Made by a program: the position numbers and the translations under genes. DNA of 64,000 nt from Pedobacter yonginensis (GTDB taxonomy: Bacteria > Bacteroidota > Bacteroidia > Sphingobacteriales > Sphingobacteriaceae). The stretch is taken from positions 744,001 through 808,000 of the forward strand of contig NZ_QGNZ01000002.1 of the NCBI RefSeq assembly GCF_003173595.1. Direction: 5' to 3'. The notes below the pieces were generated by a model. The model made no database searches, was not told the DNA's origin, and worked only from the letters and a program-made list of their open reading frames with translations. Below are positions 27,140-36,359 of the stretch, piece by piece (positions within the stretch are counted from its first letter, which is position 1; the number at the start of each line of letters is the position of its first letter).

Positions 27140-30100
27140 TGTGTTCAATTTCTTCAGTTAATGGATGTTCTTCTTCAATTTTAATCAGTTTATGCTTGGC
27201 GGCAATAGTACCGAATACATAATAAAGTCCAGGGATGATGAGTACTCCGAAAATGGTACCGAAAAGCATACCGCCTGCCGCTGCAGAACCGATGGTTCTA
27301 TTTCCAATTTTACCTGGTCCGGTGGCAATCATCAACGGAATTAAACCTGCAATAAAGGCAAAGGAGGTCATTAAAATTGGGCGGAAACGAACGCTTGCCC
27401 CTTCCATGGCTGCCTTTAAAATGGTTGCTCCCTGCGCATGCCTTTGCGTAGCGAACTCTACAATTAACACCGCATTTTTACCAAGTAGCCCGATAAGCAT
27501 AACCATGGCCACTTGGGCATAAATGTTGTTTTCTAAGCCCAGAAGTTTTAAAAAGAGGAAGGCTCCAAAAATACCGACAGGTAAAGATAGAATTACTGAT
27601 AACGGTAATATGAAGCTTTCATATTGCGCCGCGAGCACAAGGTAAACGAAACCTAAACAGATCAAGAAAATATAGATGGCTTCATTGCCTCTGGATACCT
27701 CATCTTTAGATATACCTGCCCAATCGATACCGAAACCTCTTGGTAAGGTCTTCTTGGCTACTTCGGTGATTGCTGCAATGGCTTCGCCAGAACTGTAACC
27801 CGGAGCAGATTGCCCACTAATTTCAGAGGCATTATACATATTGTGTCTGGTAATTTCCGAAAGGCCATAAACCTTTTCCATCTTCATAAAGGCCGAAAAC
27901 GGAACCATTTCATCTTTATCATTCTTAACGGATAGTTTCAAAATGTCTTCGGGCAGAGCACGGTATTGTGGCAAAGCCTGGACCATTACCTTATACTGCC
28001 GATCATATTTTATAAAACTTGTTTCGTAATTACTTCCTACAAAAGTAGATAGCGTATTCATGGCGTTATCAATAGTAATGCCTTTTTGCTGAGCGATGTC
28101 ATTGTCAATCTTCAACATATATTGAGGAAAACTGGCACTGTAAAAGGTAAACACAGAGGATAACTCTTTTCGTTTGTTAAGCTCTTTTACGAAATCGTTT
28201 GCTACGGTTTCCATCTTTTTATAATCGCCGCTACCTGCCTTATCCAATAAACGAAGCTCAAATCCACCCGCTGCCCCATAACCCGGAACGGCTGGCGGCT
28301 GGAAAAATTCAATGGTGGCACCAGGAATCGATTTCGATTTTTCTTCAAGTTCTTTTATGATATCTGCCGCCGAGCTTTTACGATCGTTCCAATCTTTCAG
28401 GTTAATTAAACAAGTTCCAGAGTTAGAGCCCGTTCCTTCGGTTAAAATTTCATAACCTGCCAATGATGAAACGGATTTTACGCCATCAATGTCCTCACAT
28501 ATTTTCTGAAGCTTCTCTGATACCTGATCGGTTCGCTCTAAAGTAGAACCTGGAGGGGTTTGAATAATGGCATAAACCATACCTTGATCTTCATTTGGAA
28601 TAAAGCCTGATGGAACGCTTCCGCTTAATGCCCAAATGCCCAAACAAAATACAATTAACACTCCAAAAGTCAACAAACGCCTGCCCACAACTTTGCTTAA
28701 AACAATTTCATATTTACCTGAAAGCTTGGCAAAACCGTTGTTAAATCGGTCGAGAAATAAATCAACAAAAGTTTTTTTCTTTGCTTGCCCGTGGTTGTTT
28801 TTTAACATAATGGCACACAATGCAGGCGTAAGCGTTAAAGCAACAATACCAGAAAGGATAATCGCCGTTGCCATGGTGATGGAGAATTGGCGATAGAAAA
28901 TACCCACCGGTCCAGACATAAATGTTACTGGGATAAATACCGAAGCCATTAAGAAAGTGATGGCAATAATTGCTCCGCTGATTTCCTTCATCGCTTCTTG
29001 GGTGGCCCTCAGTACAGATATTTTTCTATCGTGTTCCATTTTAGCATGCACAGCCTCAATTACTACAATTGCATCATCAACCACCACACCAATGGCCAGC
29101 ACCAATGCGAATAATGTGATGAGGTTAAGCGTAATCCCAAAAAACGACATGAATACAAATGTTCCAATTAGGGAAACAGGTACAGCAATTGCGGGGATCA
29201 CTGTTGAACGCCAATCGCCAAGGAAAAGAAATACCACCAAGCCTACCAAAATAAAAGCCTCAACAAGGGTGTGAATTACTTTTTCGATAGAGGCATCAAG
29301 GAATTTCGAAACGTCATAACTCACTTCATAATCCAAACCCTTTGGAAAGGAACTTTCTTTAATTTCGGCCATTTTGGCCTTTACATCCTTAATTACTTGG
29401 CTTGCATTACTTCCATAAGATTGTTTTAACACAATTGCAGCAGAGGCTTTTCCATTCAATGTTGAATATAAATTATAGGCTGCGGCACTGAAATCGACAT
29501 CGGCAACATCTTTTAAGCGCAACATTTCTCCATTGGCATTTGCCCTTAAAACAATGTTTCCATACTCTTCTTTTGTATTAAATCGGCCCGAATATTTTAG
29601 CACATATTCGAATGCTTGCGATCGTTTACCAGAACTTTCTCCAGTTTTCCCGGGAGAGGCTTCTAAACTTTGCTCATCCAGAGATTTCATTACCTCATCA
29701 ACCGAAATTTTGTAGGCCTGCATGCGATCTGGCTTTAACCAAATGCGCATGGCATAATCTCTATCACCTAAAATATCGGCAAAACCTACCCCATCAATCC
29801 TTTTTAACTCGGATAACAAATTGATATCGGCGAAGTTATAAAGGAAGTTTTGGTTCATTTTCGGATCCTTGCTATACAGATTGATATACATCAACATGTT
29901 AGATTCTTCACGACTGATTTTTACGCCCTCTCGAACAACCAAAGGCGGTAGTTTATTGGTTACAGCCGCTACACGGTTCTGAACGTTTAAAGATGCCTGG
30001 TTAGGGTCGGTACCTAAATTAAATACAACTTGAATGGAGGCTTCACCATCGTTACCAGCATCAGATGCAATGTATTTCATTCCTGGTACGCCATTCAAAG

Positions 30101-30302
30101 CACGTTCTAGCGGAATCACGACAGACTTAATTAACAACTCGTTGTTTGCCCCAGGATATTCTGCGGTGATGTTTACCTTGGGAGGCGAAATAGAAGGAAA
30201 TTGCGTTACGGGCAGATAGTTTATGGCCAGCACACCTAAAAACACAATTACAAGCGATATAACGATAGAAAGGACAGGCCTTTGTATGAATTTACTAAAC
30301 AT
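27132..30302 (-). CDS. RND multidrug efflux permease (AcrB/HAE1 type)
   Basis: 1056 residues, the standard length. Twelve membrane helices with two large periplasmic loops. Landmarks: N-terminal FIQRPVLSIVISLVIVFLG, the porter sequence SPPKVNITAEYPGA, TM4 proton-relay aspartates in GVVVDDAIVVIEA, and C-terminal RFRPILMTSFAFIAGLIPL. It pumps drugs or other amphiphiles using proton flow. Located between its adaptor (24 bp upstream) and outer-membrane channel in one operon. No regulator gene adjoins it. Confidence 0.96.
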   Translation of the reverse strand: MFSKFIQRPVLSIVISLVIVFLGVLAINYLPVTQFPSISPPKVNITAEYPGANNELLIKSVVIPLERALNGVPGMKYIASDAGNDGEASIQVVFNLGTDPNQASLNVQNRVAAVTNKLPPLVVREGVKISREESNMLMYINLYSKDPKMNQNFLYNFADINLLSELKRIDGVGFADILGDRDYAMRIWLKPDRMQAYKISVDEVMKSLDEQSLEASPGKTGESSGKRSQAFEYVLKYSGRFNTKEEYGNIVLRANANGEMLRLKDVADVDFSAAAYNLYSTLNGKASAAIVLKQSYGSNASQVIKDVKAKMAEIKESSFPKGLDYEVSYDVSKFLDASIEKVIHTLVEAFILVGLVVFLFLGDWRSTVIPAIAVPVSLIGTFVFMSFFGITLNLITLFALVLAIGVVVDDAIVVIEAVHAKMEHDRKISVLRATQEAMKEISGAIIAITFLMASVFIPVTFMSGPVGIFYRQFSITMATAIILSGIVALTLTPALCAIMLKNNHGQAKKKTFVDLFLDRFNNGFAKLSGKYEIVLSKVVGRRLLTFGVLIVFCLGIWALSGSVPSGFIPNEDQGMVYAIIQTPPGSTLERTDQVSEKLQKICEDIDGVKSVSSLAGYEILTEGTGSNSGTCLINLKDWNDRKSSAADIIKELEEKSKSIPGATIEFFQPPAVPGYGAAGGFELRLLDKAGSGDYKKMETVANDFVKELNKRKELSSVFTFYSASFPQYMLKIDNDIAQQKGITIDNAMNTLSTFVGSNYETSFIKYDRQYKVMVQALPQYRALPEDILKLSVKNDKDEMVPFSAFMKMEKVYGLSEITRHNMYNASEISGQSAPGYSSGEAIAAITEVAKKTLPRGFGIDWAGISKDEVSRGNEAIYIFLICLGFVYLVLAAQYESFILPLSVILSLPVGIFGAFLFLKLLGLENNIYAQVAMVMLIGLLGKNAVLIVEFATQRHAQGATILKAAMEGASVRFRPILMTSFAFIAGLIPLMIATGPGKIGNRTIGSAAAGGMLFGTIFGVLIIPGLYYVFGTIAAKHKLIKIEEEHPLTEEIEHNV

Positions 30303-30326
30303 AAAATAAGTATTGGCAAATGTGGA

Positions 30327-31409
30327 TTATTCGGTTTTCAATCTCAATTGTTTGATAACTTCATTCGGGTTTTGGAACTTGAAAGTTATTTTGTCATCAT
30401 CTTTCACTTTCTGAACGCCTTCTAGCAAAATCTTATCGTTTAAAGCTAGCCCGTCGCTAATTACATATAAATCAGGTAATTCACTTGCAATTGTAATCGC
30501 CCTTGAGTGCACTTTATTATTCTTATCCACTACAAAAACATAAGTTTTATCCTGAATATCATAGGTTGCTTTTTGGGGAATAACAATGGCATTTTTTAAT
30601 GGAACAACCATTTCGATTTTGCCAGTTTCGCCATTTCTCAATAAATTATCAGCATTGTTAAATCTTGCCCTAAACGCGATGTTTCCTGTTTCGTTGTTGA
30701 ATTCACTTTCAATTACTTCTACTTTCCCTTTTGATTTTAGCATTTCATTATTTGCAAGTAACAAACCCACTTCTTGCTGTCCTTTAGCTTTCGCAGCAGA
30801 TTGATAACTTAAATATTCAGGCTCCGATACATTGAAGTAGGCAAAAACCTGACTGTTATCTGATAGGCTAGTAAGCAATGCACCCTCATCAATCAAACTA
30901 CCGAGTTTCAGTGGAATACGGTCAATGGTTCCATCAAATGGAGCTCTAATCTCAGTAAAACCTAAATGCAGTTTTGCCAAGGCAGTTTCGGCATTAGCAG
31001 CTTGAAGCTTGGCTTTTGCCATGGCGAGCTCATTTTTAGAAACTACATTTTTATCGGTTAATAATTTGGTGTTTTCAAGTTCTATTTCTGCTGATTTAGT
31101 TTCTGCTTGTGCTTTTAGCAATTCCGCTTGAAGCATTTTTGGCATTATTCTGAATAGAACCTGACCTGCATGAACATGTTGGCCCTCATCAACATAAATG
31201 TTTTGCAAGAAACCCTTTTCTTGGGCTCTGATTTCGATGTTTCGGACAGATTTAATCTGTGAAACGTATTCTTTAGTGAAAGATGTGTCAATCTTTAAAG
31301 GAGAAGTAACAGAATAGGTTACAACTTCTTCTTTTTCTTCTTTTTTTGACGTACAACTTGTTTGATACAGCAATCCGCTGAACATTGCGAGCATTATAAC
31401 TTTTTTCAT
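30327..31409 (-). CDS. RND efflux periplasmic adaptor lipoprotein (membrane fusion protein)
   Basis: 360 residues from the ATG at 31409, chosen over an upstream in-frame start because it begins the lipoprotein signal (MKKVIMLAMFSGLLYQTSC, Cys19). Domain order is lipoyl (YVDEGQHVHAGQVLFRI), a coiled-coil hairpin (LLKAQAETKSAEIELENTKLL), a second lipoyl half (LGFTEIRAPFDGTIDR), then beta-barrel and membrane-proximal domains. It bridges the permease to the outer channel. First gene of the operon. Confidence 0.94.
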   Translation of the reverse strand: MKKVIMLAMFSGLLYQTSCTSKKEEKEEVVTYSVTSPLKIDTSFTKEYVSQIKSVRNIEIRAQEKGFLQNIYVDEGQHVHAGQVLFRIMPKMLQAELLKAQAETKSAEIELENTKLLTDKNVVSKNELAMAKAKLQAANAETALAKLHLGFTEIRAPFDGTIDRIPLKLGSLIDEGALLTSLSDNSQVFAYFNVSEPEYLSYQSAAKAKGQQEVGLLLANNEMLKSKGKVEVIESEFNNETGNIAFRARFNNADNLLRNGETGKIEMVVPLKNAIVIPQKATYDIQDKTYVFVVDKNNKVHSRAITIASELPDLYVISDGLALNDKILLEGVQKVKDDDKITFKFQNPNEVIKQLRLKTE

Positions 31410-31745
31410 TATCTGATTTTTTAGCAATTTTATTTAGGGTACTGAAATACCTCTTATAAATGCCAAAATAACCACACGATTATGAAGTTTTTATGAATTA
31501 GGGATGCGATAGTGATAAATAAGGCCTGATTGTATGGCACTCAGATCATGAATAATGGGTTCCCGCTGATTTCTTTTTATCATTTCTATTCAATCTGCGT
31601 TTACCTTTTTGATCTGCGGGAGAAATTATGACGCGCTTTTACCATTTTGATCTGCGCAAGATAATGAAGTAGTTTATCTTTAAATCGGTTCTCGCTGACA
31701 AAGACAATTTTTTCAATATCTAAATCGCTACACACGCAAGCGTCA
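31410..31745. other. 336-bp intergenic region with short internal repeats
   Basis: No gene seen. Two near copies of the motif TTTTGATCTGCG (31606-31618 and 31647-31658 region, preceded by TTACC) and a third partial CAATCTGCG occur about 40 bp apart. They look like decayed dispersed repeats. Promoter of the efflux operon should lie here, but no clear TAnnTTTG was found. Confidence 0.4.
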
Positions 31746-31964
31746 TTATCGATTCTGGTTTTTCAACGGCGTTAACAAATATTCCAAGCCGTTCACCCTT
31801 ATTTCGAACATGGTAGCCATTAAATCTCCCAGTTTGCCTTTCGGGAAGCCCTTGTCTTTATACCATAGCAAATACTGCTCAGGAATATTGCAGATTAAAT
31901 ACCCTTTGTATTTTCCGTAGGGCATTTGCATCTTCACTAAATCGAGCAAGAGGGATGGATCCAT
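31746..31964 (-). CDS. DUF3820 small protein
   Basis: 72 residues. MPYGKYKGYLICNIPEQYLLWYKDKGFPKGKLGDLM matches the DUF3820 family, a small cytosolic protein with a conserved PFGKYKG core. It starts 19 bp after the mfd stop codon on the same strand and is probably the second gene of that operon. Its biochemical role is unknown; the family name as a virulence factor comes from pseudomonads and may not apply. Confidence 0.85.
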   Translation of the reverse strand: MDPSLLLDLVKMQMPYGKYKGYLICNIPEQYLLWYKDKGFPKGKLGDLMATMFEIRVNGLEYLLTPLKNQNR

Positions 31965-31983
31965 TATTTATGACGAGTTTTTT

Positions 31984-34900
31984 TTAATCGATTAGTTCTA
32001 AAGTTTGGATGGCTTCGTCAACAGAGGATACATTATCGAAAGCAATTCTAAGCGTATTTTTTACCTCTTTTAAATTACACATTCTTGGGTGATTTTGAGC
32101 AAAAGTTAAAATTTTGGTAAACGTATTCGAATCAAAATAAGCCGATTGTTTGTCACTCAAAAAGTATCCCCGTAAACTGTTTTTCTTGAAACTAATTTTC
32201 TCAAAGCCCAATTTTTTGCCTAGCCACTGTAAACGCACCACGCTTAACATGGTTTTTACTTGTGGTGGTACTGGACCAAATCTATCGGCCAAATGCTTTT
32301 CGAAAACGGCCAATTCAGATTCATTATTCAGCTTAGAAAGCTCTGTATAAAGGTTATAACGTTCAGTGATGTTGGTAATGTAAGCATCTGGAATATACAA
32401 CTCCAAATCGGTATCCACTTGTGTGAAACCAACGAAAGGCCTGGCGGGTTCATTCTCGAATAAGCCTTTAAATTCGGCTTCTTTAAGCTCTTGAATGGCC
32501 TCATCTAGTATTTTATGATACATTTCAAAGCCTATCTCTGCAATAAACCCACTCTGTTCGGCACCTAATAAGTTTCCACTACCACGAATGTCAAGATCTC
32601 GCATGGCCACATTAAATCCACTACCCAAATCCGAAAATTCTTCAATAGCGCTCAAACGCTTTCTAGCTTCTGAGGTTAGGGTTGATAAGGGTGGAGAGAG
32701 CAAATAACAAAATGCTTTTTTATTGCTCCGTCCTACCCGACCACGCATTTGGTGTAAATCGCTCAGCCCAAACATGTGTGCGTGATTGATGATAATGGTA
32801 TTCGCATTCGGGATGTCTAAACCGGCTTCAATAATCGTTGTGGCCACCAAAACATCCTTTTCGCCATTGATGAAATCGAGCATTACATCTTCTAATGCAT
32901 CGCCATCTAGCTGCCCGTGGGCAATACCAATTCTGGCTTTTGGAACCAATTTTTGGATTAATCCGCCCAATTGCATCAAATCATTTACCCGATTATGGAT
33001 AAAAAACACCTGCCCACCACGGTCGAGTTCAAATTGAACGGCCTCCTGAATCAGTTTATCATTAAACACATGCAGTTCGGTGCTTACTGGTTGGCGATTT
33101 GGAGGTGGCGTGCTAATGATGGATAAATCTCTTGCCCCCATTAAAGAAAAGTGTAGCGTTCTTGGAATTGGGGTTGCAGTGAGTGTTAATGTATCAACAT
33201 TTACCCGTACAGCTTTTAATCGTTCTTTAGCAGTAACTCCAAATTTCTGTTCCTCATCAATAATCATGATGCCCAGGTCTTTGAACTTTACATCCTTGCT
33301 TAGCAAGCGGTGGGTGCCAATTAAGATGTCAACCTTACCGGCGGCGGCCTCTGCTAAGGTATCTTTGATTTGCTTGCTGGTTTTAAAACGATTAATGTAA
33401 TCAACCGTTACCGGAAAATCTTTTAATCTGGAAGAAAAGGTTTTGAAATGTTGCAGAGCCAAAATGGTTGTAGGCACCAATATCGCGGCTTGCTTACCCT
33501 CTGCAACCGCTTTAAAAGCAGCTCGAACCGCAATTTCTGTTTTACCAAAACCCACGTCGCCACAAACTAGGCGATCCATAGGATGTGGTGATTCCATATC
33601 CTTTTTTACATCTTGAGTGGCTTTTAACTGATCGGGGGTGTCCTCATAAATAAATGAAGCCTCTAGTTCGGTTTGAAGATATCCATCAGGAGAAAATGCC
33701 GTGCCTGCCTGGGTCTTTCGTAAAGCGTAAAGCTTAATTAAATCACGGGCAATGTCTTTAACTTTTTTTTTTGTGGTTTTTTTTAACTTATCCCAAGCAT
33801 CGGTTCCAAGCTTATTCATTTTTGGAACACCACTCTCTTTTCCACTATATTTTGCAATCCGGTTTAGCGAGTTGATGTTTACATAAAGCAAATCATTGTC
33901 AGCATAAACCAAACGAATCATTTCTTGAGTTTTGCCATTAACCTCAACTTTTTCAAGGCCGGCATATTTTCCAATACCATGATCGATGTGGGTAACATAA
34001 TCTCCTGATTTTAACTCACGAAGATCTTTAAGTGTAATGGCTTGGCTTTTTTGGTAGCCCTTTTTAAGTTTGTATTTATAATATCGATCGAATATTTGAT
34101 GGTCAGTGTAAAATGCCGTTTGAATCTGCGGATCAACAAATCCCTCGCGAAGCATGCTATTAATCGGCGTAAACTTGGCTGTTTTATCAATATCCTCTAA
34201 AATGGCGTACAAACGCTCAACCTGCTTAGGCGAATCGGTAAAAATAAAATTAACAATTCCGGCCTTTTCATTCTCTTTAAGGTTGTGAATGAGCAGATTA
34301 AAATCTTTGTTAAAAGATGGTTGAGGCTTGGTTTCAAACTCAAATCGGTTTTCGGTTTGATAAAAAAACTGCTTCCCAAATTCTACCAAGGGAAAATCTT
34401 GCAAATGATCGCCCAACAATTTCTCATCTGTAAAAGCAAACTTTGGATCAATCCAATCGGGATTTTGATTTTTATCGGCTAACGATAAAGCTTTCCAAAG
34501 TTCTACAGCCTTTTTATATCCGGCCTTAATAATATCCAAGGTAAATTCAACATCCTTAAACCACAGCTGTGTGTCTTGGTCGATGTAATCTAAAATGCTG
34601 ATGTTGCTTTCCGTTAAAAACTTAGCCTGCACGTTCGGTACGATGGTTAATGATTTTACATCTGCAACGGAGAGCTGACTCTCGATTTCGAAACTTCGGA
34701 TGCTCTCCACCTCATCACCAAAAAATTCGATGCGATAAGGCAAATCAGAAGAGAAAGAGAAAATATCCACAATTCCACCACGGATAGAAAACTGGCCAGG
34801 CTCATAAACAAAATCTCGCCTATCGAAATCGTAGTCAATTAAAAACTCATTGATAAAATCAATTCCTAACTTAGCGCCAATACTTATTTCTAAAGTGTTT

Positions 34901-35322
34901 TTCTCTAAAGCAGAGCGATCAATAACCTTTTCTGCGATGGCTTCAGGATAAGAAACCACAATTTTCCCGTACTCCGAATCATGGTTTAGTTCGTTTAAAA
35001 CCTCCGCACGCGCCAATACGTTTGCCGTATCTACCTGAGTAAAATCGAACGATTTACGGTAAGAAGAAGGGAAAAGCAAAACCTGTTTATCCAGCACACT
35101 TTCTAAATCAGACTGAAAATACGCAGCCTCTTCCCGATCAGGAAAAACAAAAAGTAAGGGTTTATGAAGTAGGAAGTACGATGAAAGTGCTACAATGGCA
35201 TCGGCAGAACCCACCAATCCCTTTAATTGGATTTTTGGATGTTTAGAGCCGTTTAACGCTTTGGTAAATTCGGTTACCCTTTCGTCGGTTTTATATCTAT
35301 TTATTAAATCGCGGATATTCAA
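31984..35322 (-). CDS. mfd: transcription-repair coupling factor
   Basis: 1112 residues. It releases stalled RNA polymerase and recruits UvrA. In order: UvrB-like damage-coupling domain (1-330), RNA-polymerase-interacting CarD-like domain (about 435-500, DYVTHIDHGIGKYAGL), RecG-like translocase with Walker A GDVGFGKTE (588-596), IIDEEQKFGV, GRVGRSNKKAFCYLL, and a C-terminal regulatory domain. The start codon is TTG at 35322; there is no ATG nearby, and a -7 element sits four bases upstream of it. Confidence 0.96.
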   Translation of the reverse strand: MNIRDLINRYKTDERVTEFTKALNGSKHPKIQLKGLVGSADAIVALSSYFLLHKPLLFVFPDREEAAYFQSDLESVLDKQVLLFPSSYRKSFDFTQVDTANVLARAEVLNELNHDSEYGKIVVSYPEAIAEKVIDRSALEKNTLEISIGAKLGIDFINEFLIDYDFDRRDFVYEPGQFSIRGGIVDIFSFSSDLPYRIEFFGDEVESIRSFEIESQLSVADVKSLTIVPNVQAKFLTESNISILDYIDQDTQLWFKDVEFTLDIIKAGYKKAVELWKALSLADKNQNPDWIDPKFAFTDEKLLGDHLQDFPLVEFGKQFFYQTENRFEFETKPQPSFNKDFNLLIHNLKENEKAGIVNFIFTDSPKQVERLYAILEDIDKTAKFTPINSMLREGFVDPQIQTAFYTDHQIFDRYYKYKLKKGYQKSQAITLKDLRELKSGDYVTHIDHGIGKYAGLEKVEVNGKTQEMIRLVYADNDLLYVNINSLNRIAKYSGKESGVPKMNKLGTDAWDKLKKTTKKKVKDIARDLIKLYALRKTQAGTAFSPDGYLQTELEASFIYEDTPDQLKATQDVKKDMESPHPMDRLVCGDVGFGKTEIAVRAAFKAVAEGKQAAILVPTTILALQHFKTFSSRLKDFPVTVDYINRFKTSKQIKDTLAEAAAGKVDILIGTHRLLSKDVKFKDLGIMIIDEEQKFGVTAKERLKAVRVNVDTLTLTATPIPRTLHFSLMGARDLSIISTPPPNRQPVSTELHVFNDKLIQEAVQFELDRGGQVFFIHNRVNDLMQLGGLIQKLVPKARIGIAHGQLDGDALEDVMLDFINGEKDVLVATTIIEAGLDIPNANTIIINHAHMFGLSDLHQMRGRVGRSNKKAFCYLLSPPLSTLTSEARKRLSAIEEFSDLGSGFNVAMRDLDIRGSGNLLGAEQSGFIAEIGFEMYHKILDEAIQELKEAEFKGLFENEPARPFVGFTQVDTDLELYIPDAYITNITERYNLYTELSKLNNESELAVFEKHLADRFGPVPPQVKTMLSVVRLQWLGKKLGFEKISFKKNSLRGYFLSDKQSAYFDSNTFTKILTFAQNHPRMCNLKEVKNTLRIAFDNVSSVDEAIQTLELID

Positions 35323-35326
35323 GACA

Positions 35327-35334
35327 CAAAAATA
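35327..35334 (-). promoter_or_regulatory. -7 element 4 bases before the mfd TTG start
   Basis: Minus-strand TATTTTTG matches TAnnTTTG with four bases to the TTG start codon, predicting a leaderless mfd mRNA. Confidence 0.5.
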
Positions 35335-35437
35335 AGGTTATCTTTTATATTTAACCGCAAAGTTCTGTAAAGGTTTTTTAAGTTTTGGTGTGTTTAACAT
35401 TGCAGATCAAATTATGTTTCTCGGTGTATTACCCCAA

Positions 35438-35467
35438 TTCGTCGAATTTTTTATACTTTTCGTCGAA
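35438..35467. promoter_or_regulatory. paired TTCGTCGAA operator candidate
   Basis: TTCGTCGAA occurs at 35438-35446 and again at 35459-35467: a 9-bp near-palindrome repeated directly with a 12-bp gap, i.e. 21 bp centre to centre or two helical turns. That spacing is typical of LytTR-type response-regulator sites. It lies 63 bp before the DUF2752 start, whose promoter lacks a TAnnTTTG element. Confidence 0.5.
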
Positions 35468-35529
35468 ATAAGCCTAAAACGTGTAACAAAGCCTATCCGT
35501 TTACCTCTAAAATATATAAATAGCAAAAC

Positions 35530-35829
35530 ATGAAGTACATCAAAACCTTTCCGCTAGAACTTTTTTTCTGGATTACGGCTTTGATGTTGTTGGCAACTAC
35601 TAATGCTCATTACCATCACTTTACACTTTGTCCTCTGGCAAATTTGGGCTTTGAGAACTGGTGTCCAGGATGTGGATTGGGACGGTCAATAAGTCATATT
35701 TTACATGGCGAATTTTCCAATAGTTTTAGCGAACATTGGTTTGGGCTGCCGGCACTTTTAATTATACTGTATCGGATTTACACACTAACATATAATAAGA
35801 ATTATAAAATTTTAACCACAAACAAATAG
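35530..35829 (+). CDS. DUF2752 membrane protein
   Basis: 99 residues with two to three membrane helices. The family core is CPLANLGFENWCPGCGLGRSISHILHGEF, with the WCPGCG motif and a following conserved FSEHWFGLPAL segment. Function is unknown. It is followed after 5 bp by a TM2-domain gene, so both are likely under the paired TTCGTCGAA sites upstream. Confidence 0.88.
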   Translation: MKYIKTFPLELFFWITALMLLATTNAHYHHFTLCPLANLGFENWCPGCGLGRSISHILHGEFSNSFSEHWFGLPALLIILYRIYTLTYNKNYKILTTNK

Positions 35830-35834
35830 AAACC

Positions 35835-36203
35835 ATGGATATATTTCAATCACCTCTTATGTCGTTACCAGGTATAACACCAGAGGAATTTTCATATTTA
35901 CAACAAGCAACAACCGGATTAACCGAACAACAATTGCGAAACTTTTTGATGGTTTACAGCACTAAACGGAAAAACCCTTCAGATATGTTGATATTTTGCT
36001 TAATCGGTTTGTTCGCCGTTCCGGGTTTGCAAAGATTTATTATTGGTCAAATTGGGATGGGAATATTGTATTTGTTTACTGCTGGTTTATGTTTCATTGG
36101 GTCAATCATTGATGTAGTAAATCATAAAACCCTTGCTTTCGAGCACAACCAGAAAATGGTTTTCGAAAGCTTACAGATGGTGAGAATGGGTGGTTTTCAG
36201 TAA
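35835..36203 (+). CDS. TM2 domain-containing membrane protein
   Basis: 122 residues. A soluble N-terminus (about 1-45) precedes the two-helix TM2 hairpin: LIFCLIGLFAVPGLQRFIIGQIGMGILYLFTAGLCFIGSIIDV, with the usual G-x(3)-RFY-like turn (LQRFIIGQ). TM2 proteins are of uncertain function. It forms an operon with DUF2752 and ends before a terminator. Confidence 0.85.
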   Translation: MDIFQSPLMSLPGITPEEFSYLQQATTGLTEQQLRNFLMVYSTKRKNPSDMLIFCLIGLFAVPGLQRFIIGQIGMGILYLFTAGLCFIGSIIDVVNHKTLAFEHNQKMVFESLQMVRMGGFQ

Positions 36204-36260
36204 TCAAAATTTGAAATAAACAGCACGACCTTTTTTACCCTTTGCTTAACCACAAAGTTT

Positions 36261-36300
36261 AAATCCGCACTTGATGATCAATTGAGTTCGGATTTTTTTG
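36261..36300 (+). terminator. intrinsic terminator after the TM2 gene
   Basis: AAATCCG ... CGGATTT arms with an inner ACT/AGT pairing, then a seven-T run; 58 bases after the stop codon. Confidence 0.75.
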
Positions 36301-36347
36301 TTCGGTTCAGATTGACAAAATATTTATTCTAAAAACCCCAAATTACA

Positions 36348-36355
36348 TATCTTTA
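36348..36355 (+). promoter_or_regulatory. -7-like element 4 bases before the nif3 start
   Basis: TATCTTTA, a seven-of-eight fit to TAnnTTTG apart from its free positions, ends four bases before the ATG at 36360. Confidence 0.4.
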
Positions 36356-36359
36356 TAAA

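Noticed and set aside
28636-29274. Plus-strand ORFs opposite the RND permease
   Set aside because: Antisense shadows of the AcrB-type gene, with no independent signals.
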